A stretch of DNA of 64,000 nucleotides from Coenobita brevimanus (lineage: Eukaryota; Arthropoda; Malacostraca; Decapoda; Coenobitidae): NCBI GenBank assembly GCA_032717465.1, contig CM064667.1, forward strand, positions 3,978,589 through 4,042,588, read 5' to 3'. The notes beneath the pieces were generated by a model, which was not told the DNA's origin, did not search any database, and worked only from the letters and a program-made list of their open reading frames with translations. Positions 32,777 through 43,525 of this stretch are shown piece after piece. Within the stretch, counting starts at the first letter, position 1; every line of letters starts with the position of its first letter. A program made the translations under genes and the position numbers.

Positions 32777-33844
32777 GTGCAGCATGGAGTACTCGGCCCT
32801 GTCACCCTTGAGGACCTTGAAGTTGACATGGCGCTGAGTGACGAGGATAAGATGACTCAGAGTGACTGGTCACAGCTACAACAAAGTAGTAGCAATGTCT
32901 TGCTAGCTGGGGAAGTAGCTGCAGAACCAGCACTATCTGTACATGCCGCATCTCACCTCGTCGGCCAGGCATCTTCCTCTGCCAAGCGCCCCGTGCATAA
33001 CACCTCGGACAGCAACAGTGAGCCTTCATCCCCTGCTGCCAAATCCTCCAAGTGGCAGGAGACTTCTGGTCCTCTGCAGAGGCCAACCACCCTTGGATCC
33101 AACACTCCTCGCTTTCTGCAGCTTGTTAAATCCCCCCAAGTTTCACCGTTGCTTTCTGCCTCTACGCCTCTGGAGTTCATGCCCAGGGCTGACTACATCA
33201 AGCTTTTATTCAAAGACAACACAACTGTGGACATCAAACTTTGATGGTTGTCTGAGGTCAACCGTGCATTTCACCTTGACCGCACCTAAGTGGAGATCAA
33301 GGTGTCTGCAATCACTTCCCGTTTTGTCTACATCTCCAGACGTTGCAGGGACATCGTAGATAGCGTAATTAAAGAAGAGTTCCTATCCCTTTCTTTGGAA
33401 ATTCAAGACTCACCTGAGAGGCCCCACAAGTTTCCTACTTACCTCCTTACACGTCATCCTGTCTGCACTGATCCCAACTTAGCCAAGGAGCTGCCAGGTG
33501 TCCACTCAGCCTGACGTTTCCACCAGAATGGGACTCCTATCAACTGGCTGGTAGTCACCTGGAGCCTTCCTCACCCGCCACCACCAATTGTCACCTCCAG
33601 CTTCTTTCCCTGCCACACATTGTGTGAGTTTCGCAAGATGAAGGATGAGGAACCGTGGTGTTTTCGATGCGGGGGCATTGGTCACATCTCCCAGTATTGC
33701 TCTGTGCCAGAACAGTGTGCATGGTGCTCTGGGCAACACGATTCTTGGAAATGTCCTCAACGACCCCTTTCACCTCCTTCTGATACAGCCTTGATGCAAC
33801 CCAACCCGCCACCCCCAGATACCTTGCACTGGAAATGTCCCTGA
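32777..33844 (+). pseudogene. LINE A ORF1 (Gag-like, with CCHC knuckles)
   Basis: A first open stretch (32777-33244) is rich in S, P and A with an acidic start (VTLEDLEVDMALSDEDK). A frame change follows near 33245, then KVSAITSRFVYISRRCRDIV. After another break comes the knuckle region at 33620-33844, with CFRCGGIGHISQYC and CAWCSGQHDSWKC, two adjacent cysteine-histidine motifs as in ORF1 of I/Jockey/R1-type LINEs. The product would bind the LINE RNA. At least two frame lesions and a stop at 33844 are present. Confidence 0.7.
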
Positions 33845-33985
33845 TGTCATCAAGAAGGGGTTGAAGTTTGGCATGGCTGCACTAGACGCCGGGCTAACCC
33901 TGCCCCTGCTGCCAAAGGTGGGGCTTCACTAGCGTCACCACCACCAAAACTCCACACTGCTGCTCCCCCTGCCTCCACTGTCAGT

Positions 33986-35060
33986 TTGGACTCAGCTGCA
34001 GTCACTGAACTTCACGATGCTGTTGCCACTTTCAGGACTCGGATTAGCTTACTTACGGCACGTTTTGATGCAATAGAAGCCCGCATTGATGGCTTGCTTA
34101 GCAAGCAAGCCACACTTGAGACATTAAATTCCCTGGTTGAATCACAACAAATCATTACGACAGTCACCATCCTTATGGAGAAGCTGGACTCCTTTGTCAC
34201 TCCCATTGGACGAGTGAATGCTCCCCCAAGGGAGTCTTCCCCTCGTGGCACGCCACATAGCACCTCTCATGCCACCATGACTTCCTCATCTGGCCCCCGC
34301 AAATGTCATGGCAAAGTTTGTGACATGGCACAACTGTATGTCATCTCTTGGAATCCATGTGGTGTTACTAACCAGTCTAAACTTACTGCACTCAAAGGAT
34401 ATGTACAGCATACAGTCACCACCCAGGTATCATTTTTACTCACGAATCTTTTGTTGGTCGTGCACTACTCGGGGTAGAGGCACCTACTCTCAGTGGTTAT
34501 GTTTCTTACGTTCATCGAGTTAGGAATGGACTTGTCACATATGTTCACTCCTCCATCCAGCACCATTTCCTCCAAAGCTCTGTAGACGATGAGACAACCT
34601 TCCAGCTTCTTGAGGTCACCATTGGAAGCGGCACAATTCGGTTGTGCAACGTGTACTCTGTGCCAGGCAGGTTAAATACAGCTGCTGTCCCAGCTCCCAC
34701 CATCTGTGGCATGATACACATTGGGGATTATAATGCCCGACACCCTGCTTTGGGGGATCCTTCTGCCATCGTTAACCCTAACAGGACTAAACTTCTTGAC
34801 TATATTCATCATAATCAGCTCACCCACCGGGACACTGGTGGAGCCACACACTCCCGAGGAGGCGCACTAAATCACGTCCTTACATCTGGCCTCATGGAAT
34901 CCCGGGTCAGGTGTTCATCTATCCCTGCTCTCTTCTCTGATCACATTGCTCTTAGCCTTCATTGTTACCTCCCTGCCACACCTTCTCCTGTATACAGACG
35001 CGCTTGCATTGCAATCCCACCCAAGTACTGCTCTACATACATCTCCTACTGTATATGACC
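33986..35060 (+). pseudogene. LINE A ORF2 start: linker and APE-type endonuclease
   Basis: The open stretch 33986-34477 begins in the linker and reaches the endonuclease start (LYVISWNPCGVTNQSKLTAL). After a frame change near 34430 the domain continues to 35058, with the catalytic-type GDYNARHPALGD near 34730 and SDHIALSLH near 34940. The order and motifs match APE endonucleases, which nick target DNA for target-primed reverse transcription. Frame lesions make it non-functional. Confidence 0.75.
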
Positions 35061-35089
35061 AACCTTCTTCCCACATTCGACCTTCATTG

Positions 35090-36267
35090 TACCGAAAAGT
35101 TGTATTCATCACTTGTCAGCTCCACCCATGACTTCTACAGCTATTATGTCAGCAGGCCACACATTACCCGCCATCATGATGCCCACACCTGGACTCTGGA
35201 TAATCGCATCACTCAGGCAGAGAGGAAGGCGGTGGAAGACGGTTTTGCCTTTCAAAGACGACCTTCCCACGAGAGTCTCCATCGGTATCGATTGTCGAGG
35301 GATGATCTTGTTGCTCTCCAGCATTGTGTTTATACCGATCTGTGGCATAAATTTACCGATAGAATCAACCATCAAACGACTGTTCGTTCCATGTGGTGCC
35401 TTATCAACAAGGTTGTTAAGAAGACCCCTAGTGTCGTCCACCACAGTCCAGTACAGTACGCACAGGATCTTGTAGATGCGTGGTCTGCACAGCCACGGGC
35501 TTGCGCCCTTCCCGCACACATACAGGACGTGCTCTCCACCCAGAAAAACTTTCGCACACTCCTGTCTCACCGCCGCTTTACTGAGGACAGACGATGAGGA
35601 TGATGTGGCTATAACTGACGATGAATTGCGACACGCCCTCGCCAGGGGTAGGGTAACGGCTCCAGGTGATGATGGCATCACGTTTTCTGTCCTCCATGTC
35701 CTTCTGAGAGTTCCTGGTAATCGAATTCTCCAGCTGTTCAACTTTTGCATCTGTCTGGGATACATGTCAAAAGCCTGGACTCACAGTACAATCCTGCCTA
35801 TTCCTAAACATGGCACTGATAAATTCCGACCTGTTTCCCTCACCTCCTGCTTCAGTAAAGTACTAGAACATATCCTTCTCACAAGACTCTTGTTTAGGCT
35901 GCGGGACAAGCTCTTGCCCCGACTGTACGGCTTTTTACCACAGCGAGGGACACATCACTGCCTCATGGAGATATATAACCTCCTATCCCCCACCAACGTA
36001 GTGGCCTTCATTGATTTAATGAGTGCATTTGATGTCGTCAACGGACACATCATCCTCGATCAGCTAGTGGATTTTGGAGTTAAGGGAAACCTGTTGCGAT
36101 GGATACATGGTTACCTGTCTAATAGGTCCTCTCGTGTTCATTTTAAGGGCGCATACAGCACTGCTAAGGATTTCGAGCTTGGTACTCCACAAGGTGGTGT
36201 CCTTAGTCCTTTTTTGTTTAATATCCTCATACATCGTCTACTCACCCTCCTACCTGTTATAGATTAA
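35090..36267 (+). pseudogene. LINE A reverse transcriptase, N-terminal part
   Basis: Two overlapping frames (34962-35597 and 35476-36267) cover the pre-RT region and RT. Recognisable pieces are VTAPGDDGITFSVLHVLL, the motif A region FIDLMSAFDVVNGHIILDQL, and GTPQGGVLSPFLFNILIHRL (motif B). The frame breaks once at about 35580. The RT is interrupted after LLTLLPVID at 36267, exactly where the catalytic ADD motif should follow; that motif reappears at about 36736. Confidence 0.8.
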
Positions 36268-36735
36268 AGTTTTGGGGGAAATTATCTGGGGAAACAAATT
36301 CTAAAGAGGAGCCGATGAGGAATAAAGGAATTTAGCATATTACACATTAACATTCTCAAGATGTCATTTATATCCCTGTAATATTAACACAGTTCATATT
36401 TATAACAAGGTGGAGGATACTGAAGTGTAGCAGACTGAATCACTAAGGGAAAGGCATTAGGTAATCTCCAAAACCACCTAAAATATGTCCATATGGAAGT
36501 ACAGGCAATCCTTGTTACATGCTAGAGATGTTTTCCAATGTCTCACAGCTTTTTTCATACAACTAGGCTTATTAGAGGATGTGAGAACTTGGCTTTTTTT
36601 GGTAGCAATAGGACTGCAATATGCAATTCTTCTGTAGTTCACTGCTGACTTAGAAAGAAAAAGATAATCAAAAGAAGCAATTTATAACTCCCTCTCTACT
36701 GCCATATGCCCTGGAACCACGATTACTTGCTAGGC
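36268..36735. other. Insertion of about 470 bp inside the LINE A RT
   Basis: AT-rich, non-coding sequence placed between RT motif B and the catalytic motif C of LINE A. It has no recognisable LINE similarity. I could not find clear inverted ends or a target duplication. It is probably an old non-autonomous element or a replacement produced by rearrangement. Confidence 0.45.
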
Positions 36736-37297
36736 TGATGAAATCTGCATTCACTCAAATTCCCCAGCAGATCTGCAATGTTTCCTTCACATGTTTCATG
36801 AGTCGGCTTCCAAATGAAGACTCATTATCTCTCCAGGAAAGAGTAGAATCTTCACTTCCCATCCAACAAGAACACTGCCTGTATTCTCTGTCGGGGATTG
36901 TGTTATTTCTCTGTGCATGCAGTACCTTTATCTGGGGGGACCAGTACGGATTTCTCCCTCCATTCCTGCAAGACAACGCACGCATCCGATTGTTCAGGAT
37001 CTGCTGACCTGGCTACAGAGGTGCCTAAAAACTCTCAAGTGGCTCACTAATCATATTCTATTCCTGTAGCACGAACCATATACATAGCATTCATTCGATC
37101 AGTTGTTGATTATCTTTCCCCCGCTCTTTGTCAACTTTCCAGAACAGCATTACAACCTCTTGAGAAGTTCCAAACCGCAGTAATGAGATTCATCCTGGCC
37201 TACCCTGGCCCAACCAGAATTGTCAACATGCAACTTGAACTCAGCTTCCACCACTTGTTGAGACTCTTGAGAGAATATACTTCATGGTTACATATTT
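36736..37297 (+). pseudogene. LINE A reverse transcriptase, C-terminal part
   Basis: It begins at the catalytic motif, here ADEICIHSNSPADLQCFLHM (an ADD to ADE change). It continues with SPGKSRIFTSHPTRTLPV, then RTIYIAFIRSVVDYLSPALC and ALQPLEKFQTAVMRFILA, RIVNMQLEL and finally RIYFMVTYFS before the antisense LINE. Several frame changes occur. The ADE change would abolish catalysis even without the other lesions. Confidence 0.75.
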
Positions 37298-37402
37298 CAG
37301 CGTTGTTGTTTTTTTTTATGCGAGGAAGAAGGAACCAAAGGCCATGAGCCCGCAGTAACTGTTCCCTCCAAGAGAAAAACAAAATACAATAGAGAGCCAA
37401 AT

Positions 37403-38281
37403 TCAAGATCCGATCATTTTGAGATGCCTGGACACACTGCGTTTGAAAGACTGGAGATCATAGGCAGCAGGAAATAAAGACAGAGGGAGACAGTTCCAGA
37501 GCTGACCTGTTGCATAAATGAAAGACTGGGAGTAACGGTTAACTCTTGCATTAGAGAGTTGGACAGAAAAGGGATGAAAGTTTGCTGCCAGACAGGTGCT
37601 ACGTGCCCGTCGTAGAGGTGGAGGAATGCAAGCAGACAGTTCAGAGGAGCAGTGACCATTAAAGTAGCGATAGAAAAGAGATAAAGATGCAACAGTGCGG
37701 CGACGAGACAGAGGTTGAAGGGAGTCAGTAAGAGGAGGAGAGTTAATGAGACGAAAAGCCTTTGACTCCACCCTATTGAGAAGAGCTGTATGTGGGGAGC
37801 CTCCCCACACATGAGAGTTGTACTCCACACAGGGGCGGATAAAACCCCTGTATAGAGTCAACAATTTTGCAGGGCTAAAGAAAGAGCGGAGTCGGCTTAG
37901 CACACCCAATCTCTTGGAAGCAGATTTTACAAGAGATGTAATATGATCTTTCCAAGATAAGTCGCGAGTAAAAGAAACCCCAAGCGTGTTCAAGGATGAT
38001 GCAGGATTAAGCTGAATATTATTAATCATTAGCAGGTATACCTGTGGAAGATTTTGTCGGGTTGATAGGTGTAAGAACTGAGTCTTAGATGCATTAAAGA
38101 CAACCATATTATTTTTACCCCAGTCAGAGATACGAGCCAAGTCAGACATTAGGTGTGCCATAGCCTCATCCCTTGTTTGTTGAAGTAACTGCTGAGATGG
38201 GCGTTGCGGGAACCGAATGGAAAGGTGAAGGGTGGAGTCATCAGCGTATGAGTGGATAGGGTTAGATGTACAGAAGGTCAT
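37403..38281 (-). pseudogene. LINE B reverse transcriptase, C-terminal half
   Basis: 292 codons. It starts just before the catalytic NPIHSYADDSTLHLSIRF and continues with LARISDWGKNNMVVFNASKT, then GVSFTRDLSWKDHITSLVKS. The LINE C-terminal domain follows (RGFIRPCVEYNSHVWGGSPH, ESKAFRLINSPPLTDSLQ, FYRYFNGHCSSELSACIP). It ends at FKRSVSRHLKMIGS, 105 bp before the A-rich tail. Upstream, the motif B region (GVPQGSV) is separated by a one-base deletion near 38315. Confidence 0.85.
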
Positions 38282-38654
38282 TGATGAATAAAAGGAAGAG
38301 AGTTGGTGATAGACAGAGCCCTGAGGAACACCACTGTTGATAGATCTAGGAGAAGAACGATGGCCGTCTACAACAGTGGCTATAGAACGACCAGAAAGGA
38401 AGCTAGTGATGAAGGCACAGATAGAAGGATAGAAACCGTAAGAGGGCAGTTTGGAAATTAAAGATTTATGCCAGACTCGATCGAAAGCCTTTGAGATGTC
38501 AAGTGCAATGGCAAAGCTTTCGCCAAAGTCCCGAAAGGAGGATGACCAGGAGTCTGAAAGGTAGGTGAGAAGATCCCCAGTGGAGCGTCCCTGACGGAAC
38601 CCGTACTGACGATCGGAAAGAAGGTTGTGATAGGAAAGATGCTTTAAAAGCTTT

Positions 38655-39428
38655 CTATTGAGAATTGACTCGAAAACTTTTGAAATACAGGACGGTTAAA
38701 GCAATTGGACGATAGTTGGAGGGTTGGGAGTGGTCACCCTTCTTTGGGACAGGCTGAATGAGAGCAAACTTCCAGCAAGAAGGAAAGGTACAAGTTGACA
38801 GACAAAGGCGAAAGGGTTTGCCTAGGCAGGGTGTAAGCACAGAAGCACAGTTCTTGAGAACAACAGGAGGGACCCCATCAGGCCCATATGCCTTGTTAGT
38901 ATTGAGGCCAGTGATGGCAGAAAATACATCAATTGAAGAAATTTTAATATCAGCCATGAGGAAGTCAGAGGGGGGAAGAGATGGAGGAACAGCACTGGAA
39001 TCGTCTAAGGTGGAATTGGAGGAGAAAGTCTGTGCGAAGAGATCTGCTTTATCAGTAGAAGAAATAGCTACAGAACCATCAGAGTAGAAAAGAGGAGGGA
39101 AGGATGATGAGGTAAAGTTGTTAGAAAGATTTTTGGCAAGGTGCCAGAAGGAGCGGGAAGAATTCGAGTTGGAGAGTTGAGAGCATTTAGCATGGATGTA
39201 ATTATTTTTAGTAGAGCGAAGAACAGACTTAGCACGATTCCGGGCAGAAACGTAAAGATGATGTGATTCAGGGGTGGGTTGGCTCCAGTACCTTTTGTAG
39301 GCCCTCTCCTTGTTGCGGACAGCATTAGAACAATCGTGATTAAACCAAGGCTTTCTTGCGTTAGTCAAAGGAAATGAGAAAGGAATGTATGCTTCCATGC
39401 CCGAGAGAATAACCTCCATAATGCGCAA
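38655..39428 (-). pseudogene. LINE B ORF2 middle: linker and start of the RT
   Basis: 257 codons: a linker (NARKPWFNHDCSNAVRNKER, RNRAKSVLRSTKNNYIHAK), then SFWHLAKNLSNN. The RT beginning follows (KAYGPDGVPPVVLKNCASVL, FALIQPVPKKGDHSQPSNYR). A frame change near 38690 ends it; the RT continues in another frame with SDRQYGFRQGRSTGDLLTY-type sequence and motif A (ALDISKAFDRVWHKSL) at about 38480-38510. Confidence 0.8.
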
Positions 39429-39470
39429 GGCACACTCAGATGGCTCACGGCCATGGAAGCAATAATCATT

Positions 39471-40358
39471 CTAGAGAAAATCAAAGAAGTACTGCCTGAG
39501 GGCCTCCCAGTCCGCGGCTCCAAAATGCCACAGACGACGTTTCCCTGGAGGGTCCACAGGCCGTACCGGAGTGATAGGACAGGTTAAGGTAATAAGGTTG
39601 TGATCGGAGGAGCCCAACGGAGAGAAAAGATTAACAGAGTAAGCTGAAGGATTAGTTGTGAGGAAGAGGTCAAGTATGTTTGGGCTCTCTCCAAGGTGGT
39701 CAGGGATACGGATAGGGTGCTGTACAAGCTGCTCTGGGTCATTAAGGATAGAAAAGATGTAGGCTTGTTCACCAGGTGGATCCGTGAAAGGAGAGGAGAG
39801 CCAAAGGTGGTGGTGAACATTGAAATCTCCTAGAATGGAGATTTCAGAGAAAGGAGAAATGGATAGAATGTGTTCCATCGTAGAAGTAAGATAGTCGAAG
39901 AATGTTTGATAGTCAGTAGAATTAAGGGATAAGTAAACAGCACAGATATATTTAGTCAGAGAATGACAGGAAAGCCGAAGCCAGAGTGTAGAGAATTCAG
40001 AAGAATCGAGTTCAGGAACACGAGAGCAAGATAAGTCGTTGCGTGTATATACACAACAGCCACCTTTGGCTTTGAAATGAGTATAGAGAAAGTAGGAGGA
40101 TAGAAAAAAGGGTTTGCTGTCAGTTGCCTCAGACAGCTGAGTCTCCGTTAGAAAAAGAAGGTGAGGTTTAGAGGAGGAGAGGTGGTGCTCAACAGAGCGA
40201 AAGTTAGAAGAAAGGCCGCGAATGTTGCAGAAATGAAGAAGAAGAGAGTCAGACAGTGGTTCCAGGCACCTCGAGTCGTCACCGGGAGAGGGGCGGATGG
40301 TGGGGGCATTTATGGTCCCCCCCCCTGGGGACTCCGAGGCTTGGTAAAGAGACGCCAT
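39471..40358 (-). CDS. LINE B APE-type endonuclease
   Basis: I place the start at the ATG at 40358 ([10 protein letters not shown]) because upstream codons in the same frame run into the 5' region and then flanking LINE A DNA. Motifs in order: [75 protein letters not shown] and [13 protein letters not shown]. These are the usual catalytic blocks of an APE endonuclease (N-x-R-G, ETQ, GDFN, SDH). The frame ends at a stop (39471) shortly before the linker ORF, so endonuclease and RT are now separate. Confidence 0.85.
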   Translation of the reverse strand: MASLYQASESPGGGTINAPTIRPSPGDDSRCLEPLSDSLLLHFCNIRGLSSNFRSVEHHLSSSKPHLLFLTETQLSEATDSKPFFLSSYFLYTHFKAKGGCCVYTRNDLSCSRVPELDSSEFSTLWLRLSCHSLTKYICAVYLSLNSTDYQTFFDYLTSTMEHILSISPFSEISILGDFNVHHHLWLSSPFTDPPGEQAYIFSILNDPEQLVQHPIRIPDHLGESPNILDLFLTTNPSAYSVNLFSPLGSSDHNLITLTCPITPVRPVDPPGKRRLWHFGAADWEALRQYFFDFL

Positions 40359-40520
40359 TTTAAATGAATTTTGAATAGGATGTGTAGTGTGTACTGTGCA
40401 TGTAGTTTGGTGTAGATAGAGAAATTTGTACTGGAGAGCATGCTGGCCTACTCTCTGTGTAACTGAGACACTGAAAAAGTTCAGCAAAGGGGGATGGTCA
40501 GGAACTAGTCCTGAGGGCTG

Positions 40521-41085
40521 ATGAAACGGGAGCTCCAGCACTCCCTGTCATCAGCTTTCCATCCACCTCGGGAGTACTGCCCTGCTCGACTGGTGCTACA
40601 GTCTACTCCACATTATCCTCACCTTTCTTCATATTACTCTCACATCATTCGGATTTCCCTTGATCCCACCGCACCAAGGCCTCTGCTTCGCAGTGGTGGC
40701 CACACACTAGTTAATACTGTTTGTTCGAACGTCCGACGGCTAAATATCAACGTACCGGTGCTTGCTGAGGGGATGGACTATGGCATTCCACCTTGGCAGA
40801 CCCCTGTGCCTGCTATCTCATACACTACCGGCCTCCAAGACTGATCTGCCTCAGCTTCAGAAACAGCTAGCTTTGGAGACCATCGCCAGGCTGTCATTGT
40901 CCCTCCCTTCGGCCCACCATATTTACACTGATGGCTCCCTGCAGGAGGATGGCAGTGCTGGCTCTGCTGTAATTTCCCCAAGTCTGGACCTACTTCAGGG
41001 GGGCTGGTTGGGCCATAGACTGCCAACCTCGTCGAGCTGTACGTATTGCGAACTACGTGGACTCCTAGATGCAGTTACTTTTTAA
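40521..41085 (+). pseudogene. LINE A, post-RT linker and RNase H
   Basis: On the plus strand it continues LINE A after the antisense insertion: ISLDPTAPRPLLRSGGHTLV, NTVCSNVRRLNINVPVLAEG and IPPWQTPVPAISYTTG. After a stop and frame change near 40845 comes the RNase H domain: LQKQLALETIARLSLSLPSA, HHIYTDGSLQEDGSAGSAV and SSCTYCELRGLLDAVTF. The TDGS and CELRGLLDA blocks are the first two RNase H catalytic segments. The sequence is lost after about 41085, so the domain is truncated. Confidence 0.8.
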
Positions 41086-43163
41086 TGTATGTTCCTGTAT
41101 TGTTATCCACGTATTTTTTCCTGTTTATGACTCTGAACTACTCGCAGTCATTGCAGAATCACGCAGAAAGCATATAATTGTGCATAGGACGTATGATATT
41201 GCACACACTTACAGTGCAATACTCCAAGTTTATCCTATTCTGACCGTGTGAAGTGTAGGCAAACATATAGCTTTACCCCTTTTCCTTACCCAGGCAGAAA
41301 ATATCATACTTTCCCACACTCACGACATACAGGCAGCAACATATATTGCTAAAAAAACAACGTAAAATGAGAGAGAAAGGTGAACGTTTTATTACGGGAA
41401 AAATATGTTTTTCCCCGTCTGTAAACGTATTTATTTCTGCTTTCTCTCTCTATTCGTAATAATTAGACTTATTCGTAGTTTTGAAACTGCATTACGATTC
41501 TATTTTTGGCCATGCAAGTGGTGTTGGAGCGGCAAACTGTGACTCTACTCCCCTATTCCTAATCGAATCTGACCAGGTGCTAATCCACCCAACCCTCCAA
41601 TTTCATCCCCTGTGGGAGAGCCTAGCCCCGGGGGAAGGGCAATTTTCTCATATAGGACTGAAAAATCAACCCTTTCACTCCCTTTTCCAAGCATGGGCCC
41701 AATGATAACATAAAAAATAACTTGATACTACTGTAAACACATTTTATATCAAAAAGGTGAAATAATATTCATAGCAAGTTTTTCGAGCCAATCCTAACAT
41801 ATTATGTACTGAAATCATTCGATATGATCATATCTAATTTATGCACATTTCAGGATCATTCACATTGTTTTGGAGGGTAAAAAAAAAATTATAACAACAC
41901 GTGCGATGTTGCAGCGCGGCAGCACCTCCCAATGGCGGATATCGGTTGCTGATATTTCTGCAACTTTGTGCTCCATTGCAAGCCACAGAATGGGTCTAGG
42001 AAGCTGGGATTTGCACTGCTTGGTGCATCAGAACTTCCTCTTCAAATGGCAAAAAAATATATATTTTCAAAGCTTCAGAAAATGGCCCTGGCATCGGCCA
42101 GGGGTGCATGTAAAATTCTGGACCCACAGCCATGCAGGGGTTAACGACCATTGAGCACTCTGATGGGCAATAATTTGAAGTCTTCTTCTGATAGGAAAAT
42201 AAGCTGTGTACCTCCAGACTTTGAAGTTGATGCACTCAAGGGATCATCATCAGTCCAAATAGACCATTTGGCATCTGCTGTATGTAAGTTAGAGCACCAG
42301 TCTCAGTACTTTATCCAAATGTACCATATGTGACATTTTCGTTAATCAAAGGTGGTTTTAACGAAAATTATAAGTCAAAATCAACACTGACCAGTTTTGA
42401 CAGCACTATTGAATATGGAGAGTGTTGCCCGAATTGGAAATCAGGTGCTGGTGTGGTCACATGTTTCGCGTCAATACCATGCCATAGAAACTCTGCCATC
42501 CATACCACTGACATTAAGTTCATGTCCACTGAACTGTTTACTTCACCACAGAAACCTTTATTTCATTGAGGAAGTTTACACACTGATGTGTTTATATTAT
42601 GGAGAACTCAGTATCAACCTAATATCAGTCAAATACCAGGATTTAGTTTTGTACTGACTTTCAATGCTCACGACAGCAGTTACCAGAATGATAGTCAATA
42701 TACAATACCACGATTTATCCAGATTGCTTGAGTTACAACGTCGTGATAACCCCTTCAGACCGAGAGGTTCTTCCTAAACTGAAACAACCAAGTACAGGGT
42801 TTAGTGAAAAGTGTATATCCCATTGGAGCCCAGTGTCCCCAGTATTGGACAGAACTGGGAATTTTCAAATCTTAATAAAGCAGGGAACCCCTGGGTAGGA
42901 ACCTATGAGCTTCGCGATTATGAGCCGATAGGCGGACGGCGTTATGCTAAGGACTCTCCCGGAACAGTGCCTCACCCAGCAACTCTGGGATCCAGTGGGA
43001 TATGATTCTCCAGTTCTACAGTCCTTCCTAATCTCTTATTCAGTGCAGAAGAAAAAATAAGTTTTCTAAATTAGAAGCCTGCCTCAGTGTCGATTTCAAG
43101 GAATGCATGTTGAAAATCGCAAAATCAAAATATTAGCCTGTTATCGGTAAGAGTATTAACATA
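41086..43163. other. About 2 kb without recognised gene
   Basis: Only short frames without domains. The 41480-41710 stretch and the 42000-42140 stretch (TGGCATCGGCCAGGGGTGCA ...) are GC-richer and may be unclassified repeats. A TTAA follows CATGCAGGGG near 42140 but I could not find a matching left end. Confidence 0.35.
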
Positions 43164-43525
43164 CAGTAATCCCTCTAATATCCAAATGCCCAATATCCGA
43201 ACATCCCTACTAACCGGACATAATCGTCCCAGGACCCAATACTCCCAAAATGGTCTGAAAACCGCAAAAAAATCGAAAAAAAAAAAACGAATTTTTCCCA
43301 CCCGTAATTTGAACTTGGCGCGTGGGGCGCAGGACAGCTTTGTTGTGGCGCATCATTCCTCCGACATCCGCTACAGCGCCCCTGCATCCTCCCCACTTTC
43401 CGCCTGTCTCTCGTCGCAAGTGCACGCTCGTCATCATGGCTGCCCACGTGCTCGCATTTGTGGTGGTGCCTTACCTGTTGCAGGCACTCCTGCTGCTCTC
43501 GTGCCTCTCCTTCGTGTGTGTGATA

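Larger units (their letters stand above)
32777..37297 (+). mobile_element. LINE family A (RNase H-bearing, I-group-like), 5' section
   Basis: Gag-like ORF1 with zinc knuckles, APE endonuclease and reverse transcriptase lie in order on the plus strand. The element is cut at about 37297 by an antisense LINE (family B) and resumes at about 40521 with the post-RT linker and RNase H. A second, non-LINE stretch (about 36265-36735) splits the RT just before its catalytic motif. Many frameshifts and stops make it inactive. LINEs carrying RNase H belong to the I-group clades; the exact clade is not assigned. Confidence 0.8.
37298..40505 (-). mobile_element. LINE family B, near full length, inserted antisense into LINE A
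   Basis: Read on the minus strand: 5' region, APE endonuclease, reverse transcriptase and a 3' UTR ending in a short A-rich tail (AAAAAAAACAACAACGC at 37314-37298). It sits between RIYFMVTYFS of LINE A and the linker that precedes the LINE A RNase H, so it inserted after LINE A. Truncated copies of the same family lie at 5345, 25088, 46310, 46725 and 57960. Frame lesions are few, so this is one of the younger elements here. The exact 5' border is uncertain by some tens of bases. Confidence 0.85.

Noticed and set aside
42100..42160. A second piggyBac-type end (CATGCAGGGG before TTAA)
   Set aside because: No matching inverted end with TTAA could be found within 1-2 kb on the left.
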